Assembly: GCF_007109405.1 (NCBI RefSeq)
Contig: NZ_VJOY01000005.1
Coordinates: forward strand, 189,921-253,920
Length of the DNA stretch: 64,000 nt
Reading direction: 5' to 3'
DNA from: Pseudomonas mangiferae
GTDB lineage: Bacteria > Pseudomonadota > Gammaproteobacteria > Pseudomonadales > Pseudomonadaceae
Shown here: one piece after another, positions 10,864 through 19,397 of the stretch
How the letters are laid out: each line of letters begins with the position of its first letter
How positions within the stretch are numbered: the first letter of the stretch is position 1
Notes under the pieces: generated by a model
Told to the model about the DNA's origin: nothing
What the model saw: only the letters and a program-made list of their open reading frames with translations
Databases searched by the model: none
Made by a program: the position numbers and the translations under genes

Positions 10864-11343
10864 ATGGCCGACGACCTCTGGCGATTCGCCCTGACCCTAT
10901 ACGCCCGCCCCGGGGTGGAAGCGGCGTGCCTGGATGCCCAGGCGCGAGGCGCGGACGTGTGCCTGCTGCTGGCCGGCTCCTGGCTCGGCCGGCGAGGCGT
11001 GGACTGCGACCCGCAGCGGGTCGCGGCCCTGAAGGCGCTGACCCGCCCCTGGCGGGACAGCGTGGTGGCCCCGCTGCGCGGGTTGCGCCAAGGCTGGCGC
11101 GACGCGGCCCGGGATGACCCCGAACTGGCGGCGCTGCGGGAGCGCGTGAAAGCCCTGGAGCTGGAGGCGGAACGCGTGCTGCTGCAGCGCCTGGCGCACT
11201 GTGCCGACGACTGGCCGGCCGACGTAGCGGGCGATGCCACCGACGCGGTGGTCCGCACCTGGCTGGAAGCCCTCGCAGGCGACGCGGCGTCATCCGCCGC
11301 CCAGGCGCTGGATGACCTGCGTCGGGCGGTGCCGGAAACCTGA
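10864..11343 (+). CDS. TIGR02444 (DUF2390) family protein
   Basis: This 159-residue soluble protein begins MADDLWRFALTLYARPGVEAACL and is mostly helical, with a Leu/Arg/Ala-rich middle that includes WRDSVVAPLRGLR. This pattern is typical of the TIGR02444 family, which has no known function. I prefer the ATG at 10864 to the one at 10858 because GGGA then sits at normal spacing. It is divergent from the ABC-F gene with a gap of only about 45 bases, so the two promoters must overlap. Confidence 0.75.
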   Translation: MADDLWRFALTLYARPGVEAACLDAQARGADVCLLLAGSWLGRRGVDCDPQRVAALKALTRPWRDSVVAPLRGLRQGWRDAARDDPELAALRERVKALELEAERVLLQRLAHCADDWPADVAGDATDAVVRTWLEALAGDAASSAAQALDDLRRAVPET

Positions 11344-11349
11344 AACCTG

Positions 11350-11387
11350 CCCGCGTCATCCGCGGGCCGGTCACCTGGACTCAGGTG
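11350..11387. terminator. Two adjacent stem-loops between convergent genes
   Basis: GCCCGCG...CGCGGGC (about 11350-11368) and CACCTG-GACT-CAGGTG (about 11372-11387) are two perfect short hairpins. They fill the gap between the TIGR02444 gene and the end of algP, the second running into the algP stop. Neither has a T-run, so termination is inferred from position only. Confidence 0.35.
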
Positions 11388-12265
11388 CTGGGGGTCTCGC
11401 TGCTCGGGCTCGGCGTAGCGGGCGCGGTGGCGCCGTCGGTGGCATGCACCGGCGTCGGGACCGTGGCCGGGCTGGCGGTCGCCGGCTTGCGGGCCGGGGC
11501 TGCCGGCTTGCGGGCCGATGTGCTGGCGGGCTTGGCAGCAGCGGGCTTGGTCGCGGCGCTTTTCGCAGCAGCAGGCTTGGCGGCAGCGGGTTTGGCACCG
11601 TTGGCGGCGGGTGTGGTGCTAGCTGTGGACGTGGCACCGGCGGTACGGCTTCGGGACGCCGGCTTGGCGGTACCGGCCTTGTTCGCAGCACTGCTGGAGC
11701 GGGCTGGCGACGGGGCGTCCGCCTTCTTCGCCGGGGCGGCCGGTGTACGGGGCTTGCTGGCCGGCTTCGCGGCGGCAGCGGTGCGGCTGGGGGTGGCTGC
11801 CGGCGCTTTGCGCGCACGGGCCGCCGGTTTCGCCCCAGGGGGCGCGGAGCGGGACGCCCCGGTTTCGCGGGCGGCCAGGGCCTGGCCTGCGGCCTCGTGG
11901 ACCTTGCCGATGCCCTGGGCCAGCTTCAGGCTTTCCTCGGCGTCCTGTTTCAGGCGCGCGATGTACTGGCGGGTCTCTGCCTGGCGCTCCTGCAGCGAAT
12001 CCAGCAGGTCCTCCAGTTCGCCCACGGCCTGCTTGGCCTTGGCCTGGGCCTTGAGCTTGCCGACCTCGACGGCGCCCTGGAGCTTGGCGCGTCGCGTCAG
12101 CAATTTTTCCTGGGCCTTGCCCCGCTGTTTTTCCAGCTTGGCGAGCAGTTTTTCCGCGTCGATCAGGGCCTGGCTGCAGGCGTCCTGCAGGTGGTCGAGC
12201 AGGCTCTGGGACAATTGCTGGAGCAGGTGCAACGGCGTACGAACAGGCTTCTTCTTGGCCGCCAT
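11381..12265 (-). CDS. algP: AlgP, histone H1-like regulatory protein
   Basis: This 294-residue protein has a conserved N-terminal helical domain beginning MAAKKKPVRTPLHLLQQLS. A long Lys/Ala/Pro-rich tail follows, with degenerate KPAA repeats such as KPAAAKPAAAKSAATKPAA, like the C-terminal tail of histone H1. In P. aeruginosa AlgP affects alginate gene expression and probably binds DNA. Here the repeats are less regular than in P. aeruginosa and mixed with Ser/Thr. The start at 12265 has GGAGG at seven bases. Repeat number in this gene is known to vary between strains. Confidence 0.92.
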   Translation of the reverse strand: MAAKKKPVRTPLHLLQQLSQSLLDHLQDACSQALIDAEKLLAKLEKQRGKAQEKLLTRRAKLQGAVEVGKLKAQAKAKQAVGELEDLLDSLQERQAETRQYIARLKQDAEESLKLAQGIGKVHEAAGQALAARETGASRSAPPGAKPAARARKAPAATPSRTAAAAKPASKPRTPAAPAKKADAPSPARSSSAANKAGTAKPASRSRTAGATSTASTTPAANGAKPAAAKPAAAKSAATKPAAAKPASTSARKPAAPARKPATASPATVPTPVHATDGATAPATPSPSSETPST

Positions 12266-12433
12266 GGGCATTCCTCCGGGAGCGGACGAGGGGGTGCGCC
12301 CCATACTAGGCGCTGCGGACAGGGCCGTCGAGCCGGGCGCGCCTCCGCGGACGCGCGGCATGCTGGCGCAGCAGGCGCCTTGAGCGTCGCCCCGCGGCTG
12401 GCATAATCGCCTGCCGTGTCCCGGAGGCTTCCC

Positions 12434-13078
12434 ATGCGCCGCTCGTTGCTGTCCATCGCCCTGCTCACGTCCCTGGCCGGCACTGCCGTGGGCGATGATG
12501 CCCACGACCTGTCCTACAGCCTGGGGGTGCGCCTGGGCGAGCGACTGCGGGAGGAAGTGCCCGACCTGCAGGTGGAAGCGTTGCTCAAGGGCCTGAGGCA
12601 GGCCTACCGGGGCGAACCCCTGGAGCTGCCCGCCGCACGGATCAAGCAGTTGCAGGCTGCCCACGAGGCCCGGATGGTCGAGGCGGAGCGCCTGCACACA
12701 CGGGAGATTGCCGCGGAAACGCGCTTTCTGGTGGCCGAGAAGGCCAAGCCGGGGGTACGTGAACTGGCGGGCGGGGTACTGATCACCGAACTGCAGAAGG
12801 GCAACGGCGGCAGGCCGCGGTCGGGGGGTGAAGTCCGGGTGCGCTACACGGGGCAACTGGCGGACGGCAGTGTCTTCGATGCCAGCCCGACGCCGGCCTG
12901 GTTCAAGCTCGATAGCGTGATCGCCGGCTGGCGCATGGCGCTGCTGGAGATGCCGATGGGCGCGAAGTGGCGGGTGGTGATCCCGTCCGCCCAGGCCTAT
13001 GGCACGGAGGGCGCCGGCGACTTGATCCCGCCCTATGCGCCCTTGGTGTTCGAGATCGAGCTGCTAGATGGTCGCTGA
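12434..13078 (+). CDS. FKBP-type peptidyl-prolyl cis-trans isomerase
   Basis: This 214-residue exported protein has a signal peptide ([20 protein letters not shown]), a helical N-terminal dimerisation region of the FkpA/Mip type ([17 protein letters not shown]) and a C-terminal FKBP domain. Visible FKBP motifs are [30 protein letters not shown] and [15 protein letters not shown]. It probably catalyses prolyl isomerisation during periplasmic folding. A GGAGG site precedes the ATG. Its last 15 bases overlap the end of algQ on the opposite strand. Confidence 0.9.
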   Translation: MRRSLLSIALLTSLAGTAVGDDAHDLSYSLGVRLGERLREEVPDLQVEALLKGLRQAYRGEPLELPAARIKQLQAAHEARMVEAERLHTREIAAETRFLVAEKAKPGVRELAGGVLITELQKGNGGRPRSGGEVRVRYTGQLADGSVFDASPTPAWFKLDSVIAGWRMALLEMPMGAKWRVVIPSAQAYGTEGAGDLIPPYAPLVFEIELLDGR

Positions 13079-13549
13079 TTCCGCCGGCTCGATGTCCTGC
13101 TCGCGATGGGCGTTGTGCAGCACTTCGATCAGGCAATCTTCCAGTTCGAATCGCTCGTGGAGGCACTGGCCCAGGCGCTTGAGTTCCTGGGTGAGGCAAG
13201 TACCGCGGGCCTTGCCCTTGTCGCACAGGTCGTTGAAAGCCAGCGCTTCTTCGGTGATGGCCTGGATGCGCGGGTACAGCCGGTGCGCTAGCTCCACGCC
13301 ACGCTCGTCACCGAATGCCAGGGCTTCGCTGAGCAGTTGCTCGTAGATTTCGAAGTGGCCGGCAGACACGTAGTCCACCAGGGATTCGCAGAATTGCAGC
13401 AGCGCCTCGGGGTTGTCGCCAGGAGCGATGGGGGCGTCGCTGAGGATCTTGAAGTGGCGGATCAACTGATGACGTTCCTGCAACCAGCGATCGATCAGGA
13501 GGTGGACGCCGCCCCATCGTTCCTGGGCGTTCTGGCAGCTCTCGAGCAT
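13064..13549 (-). CDS. algQ: AlgQ (Rsd family anti-sigma70 regulator)
   Basis: This 161-residue all-helical protein of the Rsd/AlgQ family binds sigma70 region 4 and modulates RNA polymerase allocation. In P. aeruginosa it influences alginate and siderophore genes. The conserved N-terminal pattern [20 protein letters not shown] and [23 protein letters not shown] are clear. A GGGAAG ribosome site precedes the start. It lies between the FKBP gene and dsbB, the same arrangement as in P. aeruginosa. Confidence 0.95.
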   Translation of the reverse strand: MLESCQNAQERWGGVHLLIDRWLQERHQLIRHFKILSDAPIAPGDNPEALLQFCESLVDYVSAGHFEIYEQLLSEALAFGDERGVELAHRLYPRIQAITEEALAFNDLCDKGKARGTCLTQELKRLGQCLHERFELEDCLIEVLHNAHREQDIEPAESATI

Positions 13550-13763
13550 GATGGCTTCCCTTTTCTTCGCTGAGTTATCGGCGCCACGCAGTGGGCGGTG
13601 GCGGAGGATGACCGGGAAACACCGCGAAAATGGCGACTTCCGGCGCGAGTATGCGGGCCAGATTATGCCCGGTGGACAGCGCCTTCAAGGCACCTCGGCG
13701 GAAAATTTCATACGCGCGTTCGAACGAAAACAATCTGAACCGAACGCACCCGGGGAGGTCTGG

Positions 13764-13784
13764 AGCCCGCGCGGAGCGCGGGCT
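13764..13784. terminator. Stem-loop downstream of dsbB
   Basis: An 8-bp perfect stem (AGCCCGCG with CGCGGGCT) and 5-base loop lie just past the dsbB stop on the minus strand. The T-run expected of an intrinsic terminator is missing. The rest of the 242-base gap up to algQ (13550-13791) shows no gene and presumably contains the algQ promoter, which I could not place. Confidence 0.4.
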
Positions 13785-13791
13785 TCGCCTG

Positions 13792-14283
13792 TCAGGCACG
13801 GCGCAGCAGTTGGTACAGGCTGAAGGCGGCCATACCGATGAAGGCCAGCAACGCCCACTCCGGCAGGCTCATGCCGAACAGCGTCCAGGTGACTTCCACA
13901 CAATCGGCGCTGCCGTGCAGCACCAGACTGACGATCTCCTGGAAAGGCAGCGCATCCATCATGTATTCCAGGCTCGGCAGGCAGGCGGGCAACTGGTCGG
14001 CCGGGACGTTCTGCAGCCAGATCTGCCGGCCAGCGGTGGCGCCGCCGCCGACGGCGCTGAGCAGCATGAGGAAGGCGTAGACGCGGCGGCCGGTGGTGGC
14101 CGGGTTGTGCAGGAAGCCCACCAGCCCGATCACCCCGAACAGGATTACGAAGATCCGCTGCAGGATGCACATCGGACATGGCGCGAGGCCCACCACGTGC
14201 TCGAGGTAGAGGGCACCGGCCATGACGGCAGCGCTGCCGAGGAAAGCCAGGAGAAACAGCATGCGGGGGCTGGCCAGGGGCAT
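13792..14283 (-). CDS. dsbH: Disulfide bond formation protein DsbB (DsbH)
   Basis: This 163-residue inner-membrane thiol oxidoreductase has four hydrophobic segments. It reoxidises DsbA and passes electrons to quinone. The first redox pair is the CPMC motif within LAPCPMCILQRI. The second pair lies in the periplasmic loop, at LPACLPSLEY and SADCVEV. It corresponds to the dsbH paralogue that P. aeruginosa carries at this locus beside algQ and hemY. Confidence 0.93.
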   Translation of the reverse strand: MPLASPRMLFLLAFLGSAAVMAGALYLEHVVGLAPCPMCILQRIFVILFGVIGLVGFLHNPATTGRRVYAFLMLLSAVGGGATAGRQIWLQNVPADQLPACLPSLEYMMDALPFQEIVSLVLHGSADCVEVTWTLFGMSLPEWALLAFIGMAAFSLYQLLRRA

Positions 14284-14325
14284 GGCGGCTCCGAGGGAAG
14301 TGAGGAAAGGCGGTTACGGTAGAGG

Positions 14326-14341
14326 AAGCCCGAGGGGCTTT
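14326..14341 (-). terminator. Possible terminator of the hem operon
   Basis: A small AAGCCC-GAG-GGGCTT hairpin flanked by A and T residues lies downstream of hemY and upstream of dsbB. Its symmetry and position fit an intrinsic terminator for the algZ/hemC-to-hemY transcription unit. The T tail is interrupted. Confidence 0.4.
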
Positions 14342-14418
14342 CAAGGCGCCGCGCGAACCGTGAGCGGGCGCCGGTCCGGGGAACGGCGCCACGCGTCAGG
14401 CCAGGGCGCCCTCGCCCG

Positions 14419-15651
14419 TCATCCGGCCTGGGGGACCGGCAGGGTCACGGGGTGCCGGCTGCGTTCCAGCAGGTCGAAGCCCTCGCGGAACAGCCGGTTG
14501 CTGCGCTCCACGTCGCCCCGCTCGGCCAGCAGGTGGGCAAGTTCGGCACAGGTCTCCGGATCGCGCTCGAAGGCCAGGCTGGATTCGAAGTACTCGTTGG
14601 CCTTGCCCCACAGCTGGTTGTGCAGGCACAGCCGGCCGAGGGTGAGCAGTAGCACCGGATCGCTGGGATGCTGGGCCAGCCAGGCCTCGGCAGTCTGCAA
14701 CTGCTTGCCCGGCTCACTTCCCTGGAGCAGCCCGTACAGGCGCACCAGGCGCGCGTCGTAGCGGTCGCGCAGGGCTTGGCGGACCAGTTTCTCCGCCTCG
14801 TCATCAGCGCCCAGGCGGTGCAGGCGCTCGGCGTAGGCAGCCAATAGCGCCGGCTCCTGGCGTCGGGCGGACGGCACCGCCTGCCAGGCGGCCTGCAACT
14901 CGGCGAGGTGGGTCTCGCCCGTGCCGGTCTCGCCCAGGTATTCGGTCCAGACCTGGCGCTCCACCCCATCCAGCTCGCTGTCACCCAGGGCCTTTTCCTT
15001 GCGCAGCACGGGTACCAGATCGCGCAGGGGCGCCCAGTCGCCCCGCATCAGGTAGACACGCTGCAGCTGCCGCAGCACCTGGGGATGCCGGGGTTGGCGG
15101 GCGCGCATGGCTTCCAAGGTGTCCCGGGCGCCGTCGGTCTCGCCGCGCTCCACTTGCAGCTCGGCGTGGGTCAGGGCGATGGCCAGCTCGGCGTCGGGCT
15201 GACGCTCCAGGGCCCGGGCCAGCAGCCGATCACTCTCGGCGGCATCCCCCAGCGCCTGGGCGGCCCGGGCGGCGCCCAGGTAGTACGCCAGAGGCCGTGG
15301 ATCGGCCTCGGCGGCGCGCTTGAGGTGCCGCAGCGCCCGCTCCCAACGCCCTTCGGCCAGGTCGAGGAAACCCTGCTCGGAGGCCTGGTGGATGCGCCGA
15401 CGGCGATGCCGGCCGGACCAGGGGTTCACCAGCCCGCCGGTCACCACCACGGCGCTGAGCAGCAGGCGCACCAGGTAGACCAGCAGGGCCACCACCGCCA
15501 GCAGCGCGAGGGTGGCCCACAGGCTCGACTCGTAGCGGAACCCGTCGTAGGCGATCAGCACGTAGCCCTTGTGGTGGGCGATGGCGAGCCCCAGCAGGGC
15601 CAGCCCGGCGAGCACCAGCAGCATCATCAGCAGCAGCGCAACACGTCTCAT
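14419..15651 (-). CDS. hemY: HemY, TPR-containing haem-biosynthesis-associated membrane protein
   Basis: This 410-residue protein has two N-terminal membrane segments (about 5-25 and 40-65), then a basic RHRRRRIHQ stretch and a long series of TPR-like helical repeats, for example GRWERALRHLKRAAEADP and LHNQLWGKANEYFESSLAF. It is the HemY_N type protein of gamma-proteobacteria and not protoporphyrinogen oxidase. It is thought to organise tetrapyrrole enzymes at the membrane. It overlaps the hemX stop as ATGA, so translation is coupled. Confidence 0.93.
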   Translation of the reverse strand: MRRVALLLMMLLVLAGLALLGLAIAHHKGYVLIAYDGFRYESSLWATLALLAVVALLVYLVRLLLSAVVVTGGLVNPWSGRHRRRRIHQASEQGFLDLAEGRWERALRHLKRAAEADPRPLAYYLGAARAAQALGDAAESDRLLARALERQPDAELAIALTHAELQVERGETDGARDTLEAMRARQPRHPQVLRQLQRVYLMRGDWAPLRDLVPVLRKEKALGDSELDGVERQVWTEYLGETGTGETHLAELQAAWQAVPSARRQEPALLAAYAERLHRLGADDEAEKLVRQALRDRYDARLVRLYGLLQGSEPGKQLQTAEAWLAQHPSDPVLLLTLGRLCLHNQLWGKANEYFESSLAFERDPETCAELAHLLAERGDVERSNRLFREGFDLLERSRHPVTLPVPQAG

Positions 15652-16790
15652 GGGCGGGCATCCTCCGCCGCCGGCGCGGCCTCGGGCGCCTCGGTAGCCG
15701 CGTCCGGCACCGCGTCACGGGCCGCCTGCTTGTGCTGCAGGTACGCCTGGACGGCGTCCAAGGTGGGGCTCAGGTCGGGGGTTTCCACCGCCACCGGCTG
15801 CTGCGCCAGTTCGTCGAGGCGCCCGCTCAGGGCGCGGTTGTCCGCCTTCTGCGGATCGAAGTAGGCGGCCAGTACCTGGCGCGCCTGGCCGAGGGCCTGG
15901 CGGTAGACGCCGCTCTCGCCGTGCAGGGCGGCCCACTGGGCCTGTTCTAGGGCCAGGGACAGGGTCAGCCGCACCTGCTCAAGGCTCTGCCCGGCCAGCA
16001 GCGGCTTGATGGCGGGATCGGCATTGAAGTCCAGGCGGAAATAGTCGGCCAGGGTATCGAGCCAGCGCGACCAGACGGCGTCGTCGCGGTGCTGCGCCGC
16101 CAAGCTGCGCAAGGCGTCGTCGTGGACCTCGAAGGCGGGATCGACGGGGTCCAGGGAGGCCACGCGCTCGCGCAGCGCCCCCAGTTGCAGGAACAGGCCG
16201 GTGCGGTCCGGACGCGGCAGGCTGCGCAGGGCTTCCAGGCTCTTCGCCAACTGCTGCCGCGCGGCATAGCCGCTCGGGTCGTCCTGTTCGCGGATGATGT
16301 CGTCGGCGGCCTGCACCAGGGCCTGGGCGCTGTTGATGTCCTGCAGCGCGGAGAGGCGCAGGGCGGCCAGGCGCAACAGGTGCTCGGCCTCGGCCAGGCG
16401 CCAGTCCTGGCGGCTGGCGCCGAGCACGCCCTCCAGGCGCTGGCTCAGGTGCTGCTGTTCGCTCTGCAGGTCGCCCAGCAGGCGCTGGCGCTCCTCCAGC
16501 TCGGCTGGCGCCGGCAGTTCCGCCAGGCGTGCGCTGAGGCGACGCTCGCTCTGTACCAGGGCCTGGGTCTTGCCGCGGGTGTCTTCCAGCTGCGCCAGCT
16601 GCTGCTGGTCGTACTGGTCGAGCTGATGGACCTTCCACACCCCCCAGCCGCCTATGCCGACGCCGGCCAGGCCGATCGCCAGGGCCAGCGCCGCCAGGCC
16701 CCGGCCGCTTCGCTCGGCGGGCGCGGGGGCGAGCACCGGCTCGGGCGTCGTGGAGGTCGGTTCTTCGGAGGGGAAGGCTGTTTCGCTCAC
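15648..16790 (-). CDS. hemX: HemX, uroporphyrinogen-III C-methyltransferase-like membrane protein
   Basis: This 380-residue protein has an acidic, proline-rich cytoplasmic N-terminus, one membrane segment (LAALALAIGLAGVGIGGWGVW) and a large periplasmic coiled-coil region rich in Gln, Leu and Arg. It is annotated HemX by family, but it lacks the SAM-binding motifs of real C-methyltransferases; the role is unknown. I chose a GTG start at 16790 because AAGGA lies seven bases upstream and only 16 bases separate it from the hemD stop. Confidence 0.9.
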   Translation of the reverse strand: MSETAFPSEEPTSTTPEPVLAPAPAERSGRGLAALALAIGLAGVGIGGWGVWKVHQLDQYDQQQLAQLEDTRGKTQALVQSERRLSARLAELPAPAELEERQRLLGDLQSEQQHLSQRLEGVLGASRQDWRLAEAEHLLRLAALRLSALQDINSAQALVQAADDIIREQDDPSGYAARQQLAKSLEALRSLPRPDRTGLFLQLGALRERVASLDPVDPAFEVHDDALRSLAAQHRDDAVWSRWLDTLADYFRLDFNADPAIKPLLAGQSLEQVRLTLSLALEQAQWAALHGESGVYRQALGQARQVLAAYFDPQKADNRALSGRLDELAQQPVAVETPDLSPTLDAVQAYLQHKQAARDAVPDAATEAPEAAPAAEDARP

Positions 16791-16806
16791 GTATCCATCC
16801 TTTGCT

Positions 16807-17583
16807 TCAGGGGGTGGGCGCCTCGCATCGTTCGAGGGCCGCCAGCAAGGCCGCGGCGCTGGCGCCACGGCAATCCACGACTCGTCCGGCGCCTGCGGCG
16901 CGGGCTTGCTCGGCCACCCGCGGGCTGGGCACGAACAGGGGTAACGCCGACAGGGCCGGCCAGGCATCGCCGGCCAGGGTGCGCAGGTGCTCGAAGCCCT
17001 GCCCACTGCTGACCACCAGCCCGTTCAGGCGTTCCGCTTGGACGCGCCGCGCCAGCGCGCCCGGCGGGTGATCCGGCAGGCGACGACGGTAAAGCGCCAG
17101 ATAGTCGACCGCGACGCCGCGTTCGCGCAAGCGCTCCGCCAGCCACTCGCGGCCTCCTTCGCCGCGCACGATCAGCGCGCGTGCGCCGGGTGCTGACAGG
17201 CTCTCCGCCAGGGCCGGCAGCGCCAGCAGCGCCTCGCTGTCGTCGCCCTGCTGCGGCCAGTGGCTGGTCAGCCCGTAGTCAGCCAGCAACTGGCCGGTGG
17301 CGCCGCCCACGGCGAACCAGTGCTGGGCCGCGGGCGGCTGCGGCCAGTAGCGGTCGACGGCGTCGAGTACCAGGCGGGCCGCCGGCTTGCTCACCACGAT
17401 CACCGCGGCGTAGCGGTCCAGTTCGAGGATCGGTTGGCGCCGCTCGGGGCTGTCCGGCAGGTCCTCGATGGCCAGCAGTGGCAGGCAGCTGCCGAACACG
17501 CCGTGGGCGGCCAGTTGCCGGGCGAGGGTTTCGCCGTCCTCCGCCGGACGCGTGATCAGCAGCCGCCAGGCGGAAGGATTCAC
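16807..17583 (-). CDS. hemD: Uroporphyrinogen-III synthase HemD
   Basis: This 258-residue enzyme closes and inverts ring D of hydroxymethylbilane. The two-lobed HemD pattern is visible: [20 protein letters not shown] at the start, [32 protein letters not shown] in the hinge and [15 protein letters not shown] near the end. The start is a GTG overlapping the hemC stop (GTGA), which implies translational coupling. An in-frame longer reading exists but runs out of phase through hemC and is not real. Confidence 0.93.
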   Translation of the reverse strand: MNPSAWRLLITRPAEDGETLARQLAAHGVFGSCLPLLAIEDLPDSPERRQPILELDRYAAVIVVSKPAARLVLDAVDRYWPQPPAAQHWFAVGGATGQLLADYGLTSHWPQQGDDSEALLALPALAESLSAPGARALIVRGEGGREWLAERLRERGVAVDYLALYRRRLPDHPPGALARRVQAERLNGLVVSSGQGFEHLRTLAGDAWPALSALPLFVPSPRVAEQARAAGAGRVVDCRGASAAALLAALERCEAPTP

Positions 17584-18518
17584 ACCGGCCCGCCGTCGCC
17601 GTAGATGGCCTCGAGAATCGCCCCGGCGCCTTTCTCCAGCAGCGCCTCGGCGACACGGATGCCCAGGGCCTCGGCGTCGTCCGCGGCGGCGCGCTCCTCG
17701 GCCCGCAGCAGCAGTTCGCCGCTGGGGCTGCCCACCAGGCCGCGCAGCCACAGCCGGTCGCCTTCCAGCTCCGCGTAGCAGGCGATGGGGACCTGGCAGC
17801 CTCCGTTGAGGCGCCGGTTCAGCGCCCGCTCGGCACTCACCCGCAGGGAGGTCTCGGCGTGGTGCAGCGGCTGCAGCAGGCGATGGATCTCGTGGTCCTC
17901 GCTGCGGCACTCGATGCCCACCGCGCCCTGGCCACCGGCGGGCAGGCTGTCGGCGATGCTCAGGGAGGCAGTGATGCGCGCCTCGAAGCCCAGGCGGATC
18001 AAGCCGGCGGCGGCGAGGATGATGGCGTCGTACTCGCCCGCGTCCAGCTTGGCCAGGCGGGTGTTCACGTTGCCGCGCAGGAAATGGATGTTCAGGTCCG
18101 GCCGGCGCGCCAGCAGCTGGGCCTGGCGGCGCAGGCTGGAGGTGCCCACGACGCTGCCGGCGGGCAGCGCTTCCAGACTGGCGTAGGTATTGGAGACGAA
18201 GGCATCGCGGGGGTCTTCCCGCTCGCAGATGCAGAACAGACCGAGGCCCTGGGGGAAGTCCATGGGCACGTCCTTCATGGAGTGCACCGCGATGTCGGCC
18301 TCGTTCTCCAGCAGCGCGGTCTCCAGTTCCTTGACGAACAGGCCCTTGCCGCCGATCTTCGCCAGCGGCGCATCCAGCAGCTTGTCGCCGCGGCTGACCA
18401 TGGGCACCAGGCTGACCCGCAGGCCGGGGTGGGCCTGCTCGAGGCGGGACTTGACGTATTCGGCCTGCCAGAGCGCCAGGGCGCTCTTGCGGGTGGCGAT
18501 GCGGATTTCGCGGGGCAT
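17580..18518 (-). CDS. hemC: Hydroxymethylbilane synthase (porphobilinogen deaminase) HemC
   Basis: This 312-residue enzyme links four porphobilinogens head to tail on a dipyrromethane cofactor. The cofactor-binding cysteine is C241 in [11 protein letters not shown]. The substrate-binding arginines lie in SSLRRQAQL and [12 protein letters not shown], and the catalytic aspartate lies in HSMKDVPMD. The start [12 protein letters not shown] is preceded by GGAAG. It uses the product of HemB encoded earlier in the window. It follows algR after about 130 bases that may hold its own promoter. Confidence 0.96.
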   Translation of the reverse strand: MPREIRIATRKSALALWQAEYVKSRLEQAHPGLRVSLVPMVSRGDKLLDAPLAKIGGKGLFVKELETALLENEADIAVHSMKDVPMDFPQGLGLFCICEREDPRDAFVSNTYASLEALPAGSVVGTSSLRRQAQLLARRPDLNIHFLRGNVNTRLAKLDAGEYDAIILAAAGLIRLGFEARITASLSIADSLPAGGQGAVGIECRSEDHEIHRLLQPLHHAETSLRVSAERALNRRLNGGCQVPIACYAELEGDRLWLRGLVGSPSGELLLRAEERAAADDAEALGIRVAEALLEKGAGAILEAIYGDGGPV

Positions 18519-18650
18519 GGGGCACTTCCAGAAAGCGGACTGCCGGCCATGATACCAGCCGCACGGGAGGGCGGATTGAGACGTGTCAGTCCGAGGCGCG
18601 GTTCGGGAGCGGCTGACGGCGGGCCGGCGCAAGCACGCGCGGCCGCGCCG

Positions 18651-19397
18651 CTAGAGGTTGTGCATGAGCTTGCGCACGCCGGCCACGTGGCGGCGGCTGA
18701 CGGTCAGGGCCTCGTCGTTCATGCCTTTGAGGTAGAGCTGGAAATGCCCCAGGGGCGTTCGCTGCAGGCGCTCGATGCGCTCGCGGGCCACCAGGGCGTT
18801 GCGGTGGATGCGCACGAAGCGATCGCCGAACTCGTCTTCCAGCGCCTTGAGCGGCTCGTCCAGCAGCACTTCCCCGCCTTCATGGCGCAGGGTCACGTAC
18901 TTGTGATCGGCGATGAAATACAGCACCTGACCCAGGGGGATCAGCTCGATACCCTTGCGGGTGCGGGCGCTGATGTGAGTGCGCGGACCGCTGCCGGTGT
19001 TGGCGGCCGGCCGGGTCAGGGCGGCCAGCTGGATGCGGTTGGGCCGCTCAGCCTTCTGCAGTGCTTCTGCCAGGGATTCCGGGCGCACCGGCTTGACCAG
19101 GTAGCCGACGGCGCTGACCTGGAAGGCGTCCACGGCGAATTCGTCATGGGCGGTGCAGAAGATCACAGCCGGGGGGGTGTCGCGCTCGCACAGGCGCGCA
19201 GCGACCTGCAGGCCGTCGAGCCCGGGCATGCGGATGTCCAGCAGGACGATGTCCGGCTTGAGGTTGTCGATGAGGCTCAAGGCCTCTTCGCCATTGCTGG
19301 CTGCAGGTTCCAAAACACGGTACCCATCGAGGTCGCCGACCAAACGGCTCAGGCGTTCGCGGGCAAGGGGTTCGTCATCGACGATCAGGACATTCAT
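18651..19397 (-). CDS. algR: LytTR-family response regulator AlgR
   Basis: This 248-residue regulator has a receiver domain (phospho-acceptor D54 in IVLLDIRMPGLDG, acidic D7/D8 and K102-type lysine in GYLVKPVRPE) and a C-terminal LytTR DNA-binding domain (ELIPLGQVLYFIADHKYVTLRH ... VRIHRNALVARERIERL, split by variable residues). In P. aeruginosa AlgR controls alginate, type IV pili and rhamnolipid genes. It overlaps algZ as ATGA. The length equals that of P. aeruginosa AlgR. Confidence 0.97.
   Translation of the reverse strand: MNVLIVDDEPLARERLSRLVGDLDGYRVLEPAASNGEEALSLIDNLKPDIVLLDIRMPGLDGLQVAARLCERDTPPAVIFCTAHDEFAVDAFQVSAVGYLVKPVRPESLAEALQKAERPNRIQLAALTRPAANTGSGPRTHISARTRKGIELIPLGQVLYFIADHKYVTLRHEGGEVLLDEPLKALEDEFGDRFVRIHRNALVARERIERLQRTPLGHFQLYLKGMNDEALTVSRRHVAGVRKLMHNL

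Noticed and set aside
16807..18564. Apparent 585-residue HemC-HemD fusion frame
   Set aside because: The first part is hemC read out of frame; real hemC is in another frame and hemD starts at the GTG at 17583.
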